Shown piece after piece: positions 43,736 to 52,717 of a stretch of 64,000 nucleotides of DNA. Source of the DNA: Thermoplasmata archaeon (GTDB taxonomy: Archaea; Thermoplasmatota; Thermoplasmata; Lutacidiplasmatales; UBA184); the NCBI GenBank assembly GCA_021796385.1, contig JAJYXQ010000032.1, forward strand, positions 19,573-83,572, written 5' to 3'. Every line of letters starts with the position of its first letter. Position 1 is the first letter of the stretch. The notes under the pieces were generated by a model. That model saw nothing but the letters and a program-made list of their open reading frames with translations, was not told the origin of the DNA and made no database searches. The position numbers and the translations under genes are program-made.

Positions 43736-44322
43736 CCGATGTGGGAAGCAGCGCTCGGCCATCTACACGTGTTGGGCTGTTCGTGGATGAACCCAACATG
43801 CACGCATCTCTCAAGGAACTGAATGTGGCGTTCGACGCTGCCGACCTGTACAAGCGCGCCCAGGCCCTTGGCCGTGTCGTCATAGCGCGGGCTTACCTCG
43901 CCATGAAAAGCGAATACCAGGGTGAAGCTGCGGCGAGCCGCGCAGATGCGAGCGGGTTAACAGGGGGACTGGTTGCTAAGGGGTTTCTTTCAATCTCTGA
44001 CTGGCTCGCACGGAAGTACAACGAAGCAGGCTACACCGTCCGGATGGTTCCCCCAGGCTCAAGGCAAAAGGACGTCGACACAGCCTTGGCCGTCGATGGG
44101 GCCCAGGCGATCATAGAAGACCGTCTAGACCTCGCCATCATCGCATCAGGTGATGCGGACTACGTCCCAATCGCGGACCTAGCCCACTCAATGGGGAAGG
44201 CGGTTGGGATTGCAGCTGTAGACCGAAGCTGCAGTCCAGCCCTAAGGGCGCGAGCGGACCTCTTCCTGCCGATTCCTGCGCCCTCGGCAATCGTTACCGC
44301 GGCGAACTCTGGGGGGCGATGA
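43732..44322 (+). CDS. NYN-domain (PIN-like) ribonuclease
   Basis: A 196-residue product. The acidic catalytic set of NYN/LabA nucleases is present: VGLFVDEPNMHASL near residue 15, QKDVDTALAVD near 105 and IIASGDADYVPIADLAHSMG near 135, with the closing ALRARADLFLPI. NYN proteins are metal-dependent RNases. The gene overlaps both neighbours by 4 bases (ATGA), so it is translated with a RHH repressor and a radical-SAM enzyme. A toxin-like or RNA-processing role is inferred. Confidence 0.8.
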   Translation: MTDVGSSARPSTRVGLFVDEPNMHASLKELNVAFDAADLYKRAQALGRVVIARAYLAMKSEYQGEAAASRADASGLTGGLVAKGFLSISDWLARKYNEAGYTVRMVPPGSRQKDVDTALAVDGAQAIIEDRLDLAIIASGDADYVPIADLAHSMGKAVGIAAVDRSCSPALRARADLFLPIPAPSAIVTAANSGGR

Positions 44323-45689
44323 CAGGTGGCTTCTTCCCCAATCGATCCTTGAGCAGTGGCGTAACTCGCGTTGTCTTGCTCTCGCTCAACTGGCACCGCG
44401 CGAAGGACCCCCGGACACCCCTCGGAACGGCCTACCTCTACTCATGGCTCTCACAGCAAGCGGACCTCTGGCCGCGTATTCAAGTCGGGCTCCTTGACGC
44501 GACCGTGAACGACCAAGCTTGTCAAGTCGCCGAGGAGGCGCTTGCGATGCTTCCTGATTTGCTGGGAATCGGCGTCTATGTTTGGAACAACTCGCTGGTA
44601 AGACAGGTTGTGGCTTCGCTTCGTGCCGAAGGGTACCGTGGGAAAATCGTCCTAGGAGGGCCCGAGATATCCTACGCCACCGACGACCTGCGTACAGAGT
44701 TCCCAGGAGTTGACTTTTTCGTTAAGGGTGAGGGCGAGGTCGCGCTGGAAGAAATCGTGCGAGCCACTCTCGAGCAACGGAATCCCGAAGGGTTAGGAAT
44801 CTACACTCCAAGTTCGACCTCCTTCGAAGGCCAGTCACACCTTCCGCCGGGGACGGAGCCGGTCCAGCCTCAGTCTCTGCCGGAATTGCTTCCGCTGATC
44901 GTGAAGGAGGGATTCGGGCGGATTGAGTTCCAACGTGGTTGCCTCTTCGCTTGCTCATTTTGTGCTTTCCCGTTCAAGGATCGAGTGTTCACGGAGTTCG
45001 GCATGCGGACCCTCCGTCAAGACCTACGGAGGATGCGAGAGGCGGGCATTCGCGAGCTGGCGGTGCTTGACCCGATCTTCTTCCACCACAAGGAGCGCGC
45101 AAAGACCATCCTTCGCGCACTGGCGGAAGAACTTCCCAACACCCGCCTCGAGATCCAGTCGCGGCTGGAGCATTTGGACAGCGACCTCATTGAGCAACTG
45201 TCTCACATGAATGTCAGGCTGGAATGCGGGGTCCAGTCGCTCGACCCCCAGGTCCAAGCTGCAATCCATCGCGGCGGCAAGCCCGAGGTCATCGAAGCGA
45301 GTCTCGGGAGTCTCCGCGACTCGGGCGTGGAGTTCGAAGTCCACCTCATATTCGGACTCCCGTACCAGACCAAAGAGTCCCTCGTCAGGGACGCTGACTA
45401 CCTCCTGGGGTTCCGGCCCCGCCGACTTCGCCTGTTCCCGCTGTTAGATCACCGTGGGACGACACTCTCACGCGAAACGCAGACGGTCTACCGCGATCGC
45501 TTGACCTTCTCCGACACCTTCCCACGCCAAATCGAGGAGACCCGATGGATGCCACGGGAGACGGTTGCGGTGCTGAAGAGGGCTCATCTCGAGCTCGAAG
45601 AGGGCCAGGGGGCGAGGGTTGTGTTGGAGCATGTGCGCGCCTTGTTCTCCGGATGTCAGGCTAGAGGGGAACCGATTCCGGCCGTTTGA
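44319..45689 (+). CDS. B12-binding-domain radical SAM enzyme
   Basis: A 456-residue protein. Residues 15-150 form a cobalamin-binding-type Rossmann domain (TPLGTAYLYSWL, KIVLGGPEISY, FFVKGEGEVALEEI) without the DxHxxG motif, as in many class B radical-SAM proteins. The radical-SAM barrel follows, with cluster cysteines in GCLFACSFCAF near residue 208, and the strands DPIFF, IQSRLEHLD, ECGVQSLDP and HLIFGLPYQTKE. Class B enzymes include methylases and other RNA- or metabolite-modifying enzymes; the substrate is unknown. It is translationally coupled to the NYN RNase gene. Confidence 0.87.
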   Translation: MTGGFFPNRSLSSGVTRVVLLSLNWHRAKDPRTPLGTAYLYSWLSQQADLWPRIQVGLLDATVNDQACQVAEEALAMLPDLLGIGVYVWNNSLVRQVVASLRAEGYRGKIVLGGPEISYATDDLRTEFPGVDFFVKGEGEVALEEIVRATLEQRNPEGLGIYTPSSTSFEGQSHLPPGTEPVQPQSLPELLPLIVKEGFGRIEFQRGCLFACSFCAFPFKDRVFTEFGMRTLRQDLRRMREAGIRELAVLDPIFFHHKERAKTILRALAEELPNTRLEIQSRLEHLDSDLIEQLSHMNVRLECGVQSLDPQVQAAIHRGGKPEVIEASLGSLRDSGVEFEVHLIFGLPYQTKESLVRDADYLLGFRPRRLRLFPLLDHRGTTLSRETQTVYRDRLTFSDTFPRQIEETRWMPRETVAVLKRAHLELEEGQGARVVLEHVRALFSGCQARGEPIPAV

Positions 45690-46168
45690 AGGGTGAGGAG
45701 TGCCCCCGCCGCCCGCTCGAAGTGGCGAGCCCGGTCAAACCCCACGCTCACCTTGTGGGTGAGTTGGGACCGGGGTTCGACAACAGATGACACTGGTCTC
45801 TCGCCGTTGCACCGGAGTGACGACGCCCCCAATACTTGATGTTCTGTTTGTTCTTAAATTGAGTGACCATGGAGGCCTTGGTCGAACTCTGGACGCCCTT
45901 TGACGACACCGCCCCGTGACCCACAATCCCCATGGCCACTCCCATCCGGTAAGCCGGGATTGACCCGAATCACCGATGAGAAGGAATCAGTGGAGGAGGA
46001 TCTGGCACAGATGCAAACAACAGGGAACAAAGACCACAGAGCTTAGTCGCTCAAGTTCCCATCGGGAGAGGTGGGTCGTGACCACCAGGACGGCTCTGTC
46101 GTCCAACCCACCGTTCATCCCTCCGAATCCCAGTTAGCCTTATCCCCCTCCATGAACGTCGGCCTCAC
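45690..46168. other. 479-bp stretch without a supported gene
   Basis: Short open frames occur on the minus strand (to about 65 residues near 45,745-45,945) but none has a ribosome binding site or recognisable motif. I see no strong palindrome or repeat here. The base composition falls towards AT near 45,840-45,860, which may hold the promoter of the 46169 gene or a decayed gene. Confidence 0.4.
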
Positions 46169-46729
46169 ATGGGAGGTGCCAAATCCGCGCCGACAGCGGA
46201 GAAGGAAGCCAAGTCAACCTCTGGCTGGGTCGTACTTTGGGCCACGTGCCCGAGGTCAAACTATCTGGCCCTGCCCAGGGATGTTGCCAAGATCCTGGGG
46301 TGCACACGGGAGGACCTCGCGAAGCTCCGGCGCTCTCAGCGAGCGATCGCCTTCCTGAGGCGCCCTGATAACACTGTCCGGGTAGTCGGCATGCATCGGC
46401 ACGCCGACTTGGTGTCTCAGGCTCTGCACCGTAACGAGGTCGTAGGGATCGCTCAATTGAACCCAACCAAGGTCACGTTCAACATCCCGGACGCTGTCGA
46501 GGTTCACATAGGCTTGCAGACCTATCGGCGACTGGGCAAAGACTACGTCGTGACCGGAACGGACGACAGTCTTGCGTGGCTCATGCCGACCAGCGAGTAC
46601 TACCACTTCCGAAGGGCAGAGAGAGAAGGGACGCTATGGGTCCAACCCGAAGGGGGAGCACGCGTCTACTTCTGCAAGTCGGTGTTCACCACTGTGGCAC
46701 CTGCCCTGTCGTGGATGGAGACAACCTAA
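46169..46729 (+). CDS. AbrB-like putative regulator, paralogue of 26791-27363
   Basis: A 186-residue protein. It aligns along its length with the 26791 product: NYLALPRDVAKILGCTREDL, the FLRR...VRVVGMHRH centre, VVGIAQLNPTKVTFNIPDA and a Tyr-containing acidic block near residue 140 (WLMPTSEYYHF). The repeated strand-IP-helix pattern suggests a swapped-hairpin DNA-binding fold, unproven. Having two diverged copies in one element suggests regulators with related sites. Confidence 0.6.
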   Translation: MGGAKSAPTAEKEAKSTSGWVVLWATCPRSNYLALPRDVAKILGCTREDLAKLRRSQRAIAFLRRPDNTVRVVGMHRHADLVSQALHRNEVVGIAQLNPTKVTFNIPDAVEVHIGLQTYRRLGKDYVVTGTDDSLAWLMPTSEYYHFRRAEREGTLWVQPEGGARVYFCKSVFTTVAPALSWMETT

Positions 46730-46787
46730 ACGCGATTGTCCGGTCGAACGTCTCCAACCGACCTGCTCCTGCTGGGAGACGGTAAGA

Positions 46788-47552
46788 ATGCGCAGGCCCG
46801 TGACAGCCCCCTACAAACTTGATGAGACTTCGGATTATAGAGGGTTCACCTTGTCGCCCCAACCGACTTCCAACAATCCCTATCAAACTGGCACCCAGCC
46901 CTACTACCACGAACGTATTCTTGTCGCTGTAATCCTCGGCATCGTAATCGGTGTTCTCCTTATTCTGCACACGGCATCGAAGAACTTCAACATCGACACG
47001 ACCACTCTCGGGTTGGTGGGCCTCCTCATCGTGGTGGCCTCCCTTCCCTTCGTCCAAAGTCTCACCTTCGCTGGGAACACGCTCACTTTCACCGAGAAAC
47101 TGGCCCAACCAGCGGTTGAAAAGGTCAAGAACACTCTTCAATCCCCCAAGAGTTCACCAGAGAGGATTCCGGGGTTGAGGCAGCACGTCCGTCACCGTAA
47201 TCTCTTAGAGATTGTCAAAATTAATCCCAAGTATGCTCTCGGCGGAGCACGAGAAGGCATCGAGAGCAGTCTCGTGGAGGTGGCCGAGTTGGCAAATGTT
47301 CCTCGACCACAACTCCACTTGGGCATTCGCCCGCTATCGGAAACACTCGTTCAGCAGAAGGTTCTTCAACCCGCAGAGGCCGATGCAATCCAGTCACTCA
47401 CAGAGGTTCTCGATCAGGCGGCGCACTTCCGAACAGTCGAGCATGGTGCCGCAGTGTCCACCATCTCGGCGAGCGAACAAGTGCTCACGTTCTTGGACGA
47501 AAAGGCGAAGCAACTGAGAAGCGGGACTATAAAACCCGAGTTGACTACCTGA
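46788..47552 (+). CDS. Two-helix membrane protein with HEPN-like C-terminus
   Basis: A 254-residue product. Two membrane helices lie at residues 45-70 (ILVAVILGIVIGVLLIL) and 80-100 (LGLVGLLIVVASLPF). A cytoplasmic helical domain of about 130 residues follows, with a closing DQAAHFRTVEHGAAVSTISA. Domains of this shape (DUF4145/HEPN-like) occur in archaeal membrane proteins; no catalytic R-x4-6-H is evident. ATG 46788 is chosen as the first start after the 46169 gene's stop. Confidence 0.6.
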   Translation: MRRPVTAPYKLDETSDYRGFTLSPQPTSNNPYQTGTQPYYHERILVAVILGIVIGVLLILHTASKNFNIDTTTLGLVGLLIVVASLPFVQSLTFAGNTLTFTEKLAQPAVEKVKNTLQSPKSSPERIPGLRQHVRHRNLLEIVKINPKYALGGAREGIESSLVEVAELANVPRPQLHLGIRPLSETLVQQKVLQPAEADAIQSLTEVLDQAAHFRTVEHGAAVSTISASEQVLTFLDEKAKQLRSGTIKPELTT

Positions 47553-47621
47553 ATATTGGCCGAAAGACCCGGAGGAATCAGTGAATGAAGCCTTTCAACC
47601 CTACAGGGGTGAAAAGAGGCG

Positions 47622-47759
47622 ATGACGGGGATATCTAAAGTCTCAGTGCCTGGCCGTTTCCCAAAGGCACCAAGGTGCAAGAACAAGGAGTGCAGGAGGT
47701 ACCTGCCCACACCGGTTCCACCCATCTGTCCATACTGTAAAGAACCGACCGGGTCCTAG
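47622..47759 (+). CDS. 45-residue zinc-ribbon microprotein
   Basis: ATG 47622 to TAG 47757-47759. Four cysteines are arranged CKNKEC and CPYC, a compact zinc ribbon, in a basic protein (PKAPRCKNKECRRYLP). A purine-rich GGGGTGAAAAGAGG precedes the start. Such small zinc proteins are common in archaeal mobile elements. It is supported by motif and ribosome binding site only. Confidence 0.55.
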   Translation: MTGISKVSVPGRFPKAPRCKNKECRRYLPTPVPPICPYCKEPTGS

Positions 47760-47830
47760 CAGAAAGAGTGGCCAGTCGGAGTTTGCCTGAGACTTACCGA
47801 GATTCGTCTCATTACTACTGACAACCCTCG

Positions 47831-47980
47831 TTACGCGAGGAACACCACCGACCAGCCCATCCGGGTGGCATAGTCGCGGAGCTGAACCACCTGGTTCTCC
47901 GTCTCCTGCTTCGTGGTGGACACCCGGGCGTAGATCGCCACGCGGGGCGGGCCCTTGGACGCGAGCTGGTCGCCGGGCAC
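47831..47980 (-). pseudogene. Truncated serine recombinase N-terminus
   Basis: On the minus strand, GTG 47980 to TAA 47831 encodes 49 residues. They include VAIYARVSTTKQETENQV and LRDYATRMGWSVV, the unmistakable start of a resolvase/invertase catalytic domain with its active Ser in RVS. The frame then stops where the rest of the roughly 140-residue catalytic domain should follow. It is a fragment of a former mobile element in very GC-rich DNA. Confidence 0.75.
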
Positions 47981-48214
47981 AAAGCCGGGGAGGTCCCCTC
48001 CTTACTCTGGATTTCCACTGTCCGGCGTCCCGACCGGGAGGGCTTCGCCCTGCCGTTGTTGGGGTCGGGCTCGGGGGCCCACTCGGGGTGGTAGAACTTG
48101 TTCGTGGCCGGGTCGTGAGCCCGGCGGGAGGACGCGGGGATCTTCTTCCCGCACCCGGCTCAGGGGGAGGGTCAGCGACCGCGGGGGAACCAGGTGAGGG
48201 ACCCTATACCTCTA

Positions 48215-48478
48215 TTATTGAGGCGGGCGCACTCGGACGGTGAAACCATATTCCTCGAGGAACCCTTGAGCTTCCTTGGCCCCGGCCACTGTCACTTCAA
48301 AGAGATCGCTCTCGACGTGGGCCCTGTTCGAACTCTTGACAGATGAATCGAAGATGTCGACTGCAATCATGCGTTCGCCATCGACCGTCTCAGTCCGGAT
48401 GTGAGCATCGTATGCCCTATCTGTGCTGTCCACATCCCGCCCACGGGCGGTTGGCGTGACACTTACCCTGCGCATCAT
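48215..48478 (-). CDS. Small hypothetical protein
   Basis: An 87-residue product with an alternating pattern: MRRVSVTPTARG, DAHIRTETVDGERMIAVDIF, SDLFEVTVAGAKEAQGFLEE, FTVRV. The strand-helix spacing suggests a small alpha/beta fold. Two tandem ATG codons open it, with no strong ribosome binding site. It is isolated between the recombinase fragment and the IS remnants. Function is unknown. Confidence 0.5.
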   Translation of the reverse strand: MMRRVSVTPTARGRDVDSTDRAYDAHIRTETVDGERMIAVDIFDSSVKSSNRAHVESDLFEVTVAGAKEAQGFLEEYGFTVRVRPPQ

Positions 48479-48649
48479 CTGACTACCGACAGCCTCACAA
48501 CGAAATAAAGGTTGCTTTGGTGACGGCTTTGGGATTGTAGGTGGGCCTTTCGCACGGCGCTGGGGGGGCTTTGATGGGATGTGTCCTTTCCCCTGATGTC
48601 AGGCAAAGGAGATGTGCCGCGCCTCCTCTCATCCCACCGGAGGCGCGCT

Positions 48650-48825
48650 ATGTTAGAAGAAGTATTTGTGGGACTCGACGTACATCGTGAGACGACTGTT
48701 GCCACCGTCCTTGACCGAGAGGGAAATCGAGCGGATCAGGCCAAGCTCAGTTCGGGGGACGCAGAACTGTTCGACTAACTGGACAGGTTCCCTGGACTCA
48801 AGCATGTGGTCCTGGAGAGATACTC
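48650..48825 (+). pseudogene. IS110-type transposase remnant
   Basis: The frame from ATG 48650 reads EEVFVGLDVHRETTVATVLD, the DEDD-fold opening of IS110-family transposases, and runs to a stop at 48776-48778. It continues in the same frame after that stop as LDRFPGLKHVVLE, which is also IS110-like. It then passes directly into IS66-like sequence, so only the first 60 or so codons survive. Confidence 0.6.
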
Positions 48826-49650
48826 TCGGCTCTCGGAGCCACCCGCTATCTACCTGTGGTGTAAACCCCTCGGAATGCAGGTAAGTCAAGCGCTGAGGGA
48901 CGGGAGGCAAGTGAATGTCGACTGGAAGGGATGGCGAGTGGACGGAGTCAACCATCATCTGTGGGACTTCGTCTCCCCAGATGCGAAGGCGGCCTACTTC
49001 ACCGTGGCCCGATCCGCGGGCCACACGGTTCCTGAGGGATGCTCGGGAAGCGGAGACCCAAGGGACAGGTCTTGAACTGCGATGGCGGCACGGCGTTCAA
49101 TGCGATGGGGGGGAAGATCCAGCGATGCTGGGTGCACATCCTCCGGAAGGCCGTTCAGGCGCAGGAGGGGTGGGAACACCCCTCCGACGCTCCGGACTGG
49201 CGGGGTCTCCGGGCGGCGGAGAAGCTCTCCCATCGCATCCTCGAGACGGCAAGGTGGCCGCAGGGAGAGACGAAGGCTGCGGAGGGGCGACGCTTGAAGG
49301 CGTGGGCCCGCCGATGGAAACAAGTGGAGCTGGGAGGACAGGAGGCGCTTGCGCACCAGAAGTTCTTGGGAAAACACTGGAACGAGTTGTGGTGGTGGGC
49401 GGAGGTGGGAGTCGATGCCCATAACAATGTGGCGGAGCAGGGACTGCGACCGCTCATCGCGGTGAAGCGGAAGTTGTCGTGGGGGTCGAGGATCAACAGC
49501 GGTGCGGACCGGACGCCGGTCTTGGCGAACGTGATGCAAACGGGGAAGATGCAAGGGGTGACGCTTCGGAACCTCGGGAAGCGGGCCCTGCAGGGGCAGT
49601 CGAACCCCTTCCAATTCGAGACCGGTCCCCCAAACTCGGTCAGGCAGTAG
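48826..49650 (+). pseudogene. IS66-type transposase remnant, frameshifted
   Basis: WRVDGVNHHLWDFVSP and AAYFTVARSAGHTV match the IS66 transposase core. The frame is lost near 49,035-49,070 and resumes as LNCDGGTAFNAMGG, RCWVHILRKAV, and the C-terminal DAHNNVAEQGLRPLIAVKRK with GSRINSGADRTPVLANVM. These are the IS66 blocks around the catalytic Asp and Glu. At least one frameshift and a missing N-terminus make it inactive. It separates the membrane/zinc gene region from the defence island. Confidence 0.7.
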
Positions 49651-49874
49651 AATCCATCGTTCGGAGCGGGTTAGTCAGCCGGAGCTATCGGCTGGCCCGC
49701 GTATGAAGGGTTACTGTGAACCTCTTGGTCATGTTATTGCCTCGGTAGAGAACGCAAGAGCATTATCAGGAAACTGAGCGCGGTACTGAGGAGCGCCTTC
49801 TCTGCCCAGACTTTCTGTAGGAGTCTTAGGCCAACGATTGTAAGTGATATACTTTGTTTGTTTCCCAGTCGACA

Positions 49875-52709
49875 ATGCCTGTAGAGAGCCTCGAGCAACT
49901 CTACGCTCTCTTGCCCGAACAACCCAACGATAGTCAGGACGCCGCTGTGCGTGCACTTGACGGCCCACAACTGATAGTCGCTGGACCCGGGTCTGGCAAG
50001 ACACAGGTTCTTGTTGAACGTGCACTTCATCTACTCCTGATCAAGAGGGTTCCAGCGAGTCGCGTCCTGCTTTGCACTTACACCAACAAAGCTGCCGCTA
50101 CTCTATCAGACCGAATTCGAAGGGCAATACGCGATGCCGGTACCGAGGCTGAAATAGACCTTTCAGAGGCTTGGATCGGCACTATTCACTCTATTTGTGC
50201 TCGCCTCATTGATGAGTACCCTGATGAGGCTGGGCTTGCGAAAGGGTACACAGTTCTCGACCAGATGACGCAGCTCCTGTTCATCCACGAAAGTTTCGAT
50301 AAAATTCTCCCTGATCAATACGCGCTGCGAATGGGGAAGTGGAAGACGATCAAGCGCCTTGGAGATTATTTCAACAAGATTGTCGAAGACATGGTAGATG
50401 TTAGGAAACTTCTCCGAGCACGCGACCTTGAGCTGCGTGTTGTGGCCCGTGCCTTTGTTGTATACGAGAAGCAACTTCATGAGAAGAACAGTGTTGACTT
50501 TGCACATCTCCAGTCCATTGCTCTCTCACTACTCAAGCACGCGAAGGTCGGAGCCGAAATTCGAGGCAAGTTCGACTACATCATGGTGGATGAGTACCAG
50601 GACACGAACTTCCTCCAAGCCTTGCTCCTTGAAAGACTGGCTTCCAAGCATCGCAATATTTGCGTTGTCGGTGACGAAGATCAGTCCCTTTACCGTTTCA
50701 GAGGGGCTACCGTCCTAAATTTCCTCCAGTTTCCGTTAAGATTCAAAGGACTAAAGAGGCACAAGTTGGAGACAAACTATCGTTCAACTCAAGAGATAGT
50801 CGCCTTCGTCGACCGATTTATCAAAGAGGTGGATTGGACCTCAGACAACCCCAATGTTCCTTATCGTTTTGACAAGAACTTACAGCACAACCGTCCAAAC
50901 CACAGATTCGGCGTGCCATCTATCGTAAGGGTAGATGAGTCGGCACCTAAGAGAGTCGCCCGCTTGGTGAGATATCTTATCGACAAGAAAGTGGTCGTGG
51001 ACCCTAACCAGATAGCCCTGCTCTTTCACAGCGTGGCCGGGTCCGCGGGCCCTTACATTGATGCTCTAAGGAGTTTGGGCATCGAATCCTATTCCCCCCG
51101 AGGGAGGCAATTCTTCAACCAGGAGGAAGTGATGGCCGCCATGGGTTGTCTTCTGCAGGTCACAGATTTCCTGAGCTGTGAGGAGGTTGTTGACCCAGAA
51201 AACAACGCGGACTTGGAGATTTACTACCGGAACTGCGTAGCCACAGCACAGAAGTTGAAGTCGGCCGAACTGAGGCGTTACCTAAAGTGCGAGAAGGATG
51301 TGGTAGAGCGACTGAGTGATTCGTTGAAAAAGGGCATCGTCGACATCTACTATGAAGTTCTCGGCCAGCATCCATTCGTGACTTGGCTGGAAAAAGAGGA
51401 GAAGGGGAGGAACTTGGCTATGCTCTCAACGCTTCTCACAGCCTTCCAAGAGTACTACCATGCCCCGATCATCCATGCACGGGGCAAGCGAGCACTCCGT
51501 CTACGCCTATTCAATAGCTTCTTCTACGTACTGAGGGGAAGTGGCCTCAACCAGTACGAAGATCCTAGAGATGTTTTTCCCAAGGGCAAGGTTCAAATCA
51601 TGACCGTCCACCAAGCTAAGGGCTTGGAGTTCCCCGTGGTGATCGTCGGATCCCTTGACAGGCGCCCCCGGACTGAGCGATGGATGGACCAGAAGCTGGA
51701 GTTCTACAGTAAGCGGCGGCACAGCGAGCCCTGGGACAGCCTTTCCACGTTCGACCACTACCGCGAGTTCTATGTGGCATTCTCACGAGCGAAGGATCTG
51801 CTCGTCCTAGCTTGTGACAGTGTCCCCCATCGAAATCTGCAAACCGCTTTTTCTTCCGCCCCTCCCTTGACTCCGGCCGTCGCTGAGGGTCTGTGCAAGT
51901 TGCACTTCGAGGAAAAGGAATTCCTGCCTCCCAAGCGTGAGTTCAGCATCACCGGAGACATCCACTCTTACGATGTATGCCCTCGCCAGTACCGGAATTA
52001 CGGCGAGTTCGGTTTCACATCGGGTCGAAGTGCGGGCCAGGACTTCGGTTCCCTTGTCCACCTCACAATTGAAGACGTTCACAAGCATGTTCTCCATAAG
52101 CGTGGCAGGCTCACCCCGAAACGCATCGACTCCTATTTCGAGAAGAACGTCCGTGCCGTCACCCGAGGGGGCGTTCACCCACTAGCACAGATATTCAAGG
52201 ATTTAGCGCGCAAGCAAGTCCAAGCCTACTATGAGCGTAACAGGGACAGTTTCTCTCGTATAGTGCAGGCCGAGGCACCAATTGTCGTGGACCGCCCGGA
52301 CTATGTCATGACTGGGGTCGTCGACCTAATTCAGGATGACCAGGGTAATCTTGAGGTTCTTGACTTCAAAGCTCAGGAGCGATCGGAGATAAGTGCTGCC
52401 GCTGAGGAATTCTACAGGTTCCAACTTGCCGTCTACTCCCGGATGATTGAGCGGAAACTTGGGAGACGGCCTGCCCGAACCTTCATCTACTTGACTGGAG
52501 AATCCGACCCCTCCAAGGCCAAGTGGGAGGTTCCCCTCGGGGGAGTGGAACTCGACAAGGCAGAAGCTCACTTTGATGATCGAGTTCACCGCATTCTTAA
52601 GGGCGACTTCCGAGTTAGGAATGTTCCTCGACGCGACGTCTGCCGGAATTGTGACTTCCGATTCGGCTGCGCTGAGCGAAGAAAAAAGTACCCCTCCATG
52701 AACACGTAG
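49875..52709 (+). CDS. UvrD/Rep-type helicase fused to Cas4/RecB-like nuclease
   Basis: A 944-residue ATP-dependent helicase-nuclease. Helicase motifs are AGPGSGKT near residue 38, CTYTNKAAATL, WIGTIHSICARL, MVDEYQDTN near 236, GDEDQSLYRFRGA, ETNYRST, and TVHQAKGLEFP near 577. The C-terminal 250 residues are an AddB/Cas4-like nuclease: DVCPRQY near 700, TGVVDLI then EVLDFKAQ near 830 (Asp...DxK), and CRNCDFRFGC near 922, four cysteines that would bind a 4Fe-4S cluster. ATG 49875 fits a TATA at 49,842-49,851. It opens a three-gene defence operon. Confidence 0.88.
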   Translation: MPVESLEQLYALLPEQPNDSQDAAVRALDGPQLIVAGPGSGKTQVLVERALHLLLIKRVPASRVLLCTYTNKAAATLSDRIRRAIRDAGTEAEIDLSEAWIGTIHSICARLIDEYPDEAGLAKGYTVLDQMTQLLFIHESFDKILPDQYALRMGKWKTIKRLGDYFNKIVEDMVDVRKLLRARDLELRVVARAFVVYEKQLHEKNSVDFAHLQSIALSLLKHAKVGAEIRGKFDYIMVDEYQDTNFLQALLLERLASKHRNICVVGDEDQSLYRFRGATVLNFLQFPLRFKGLKRHKLETNYRSTQEIVAFVDRFIKEVDWTSDNPNVPYRFDKNLQHNRPNHRFGVPSIVRVDESAPKRVARLVRYLIDKKVVVDPNQIALLFHSVAGSAGPYIDALRSLGIESYSPRGRQFFNQEEVMAAMGCLLQVTDFLSCEEVVDPENNADLEIYYRNCVATAQKLKSAELRRYLKCEKDVVERLSDSLKKGIVDIYYEVLGQHPFVTWLEKEEKGRNLAMLSTLLTAFQEYYHAPIIHARGKRALRLRLFNSFFYVLRGSGLNQYEDPRDVFPKGKVQIMTVHQAKGLEFPVVIVGSLDRRPRTERWMDQKLEFYSKRRHSEPWDSLSTFDHYREFYVAFSRAKDLLVLACDSVPHRNLQTAFSSAPPLTPAVAEGLCKLHFEEKEFLPPKREFSITGDIHSYDVCPRQYRNYGEFGFTSGRSAGQDFGSLVHLTIEDVHKHVLHKRGRLTPKRIDSYFEKNVRAVTRGGVHPLAQIFKDLARKQVQAYYERNRDSFSRIVQAEAPIVVDRPDYVMTGVVDLIQDDQGNLEVLDFKAQERSEISAAAEEFYRFQLAVYSRMIERKLGRRPARTFIYLTGESDPSKAKWEVPLGGVELDKAEAHFDDRVHRILKGDFRVRNVPRRDVCRNCDFRFGCAERRKKYPSMNT

Positions 52710-52717
52710 GCGGTCCA

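Noticed and set aside
45735..45945. Two overlapping minus-strand frames of about 65 codons
   Set aside because: No ribosome binding site, motif or conserved composition.
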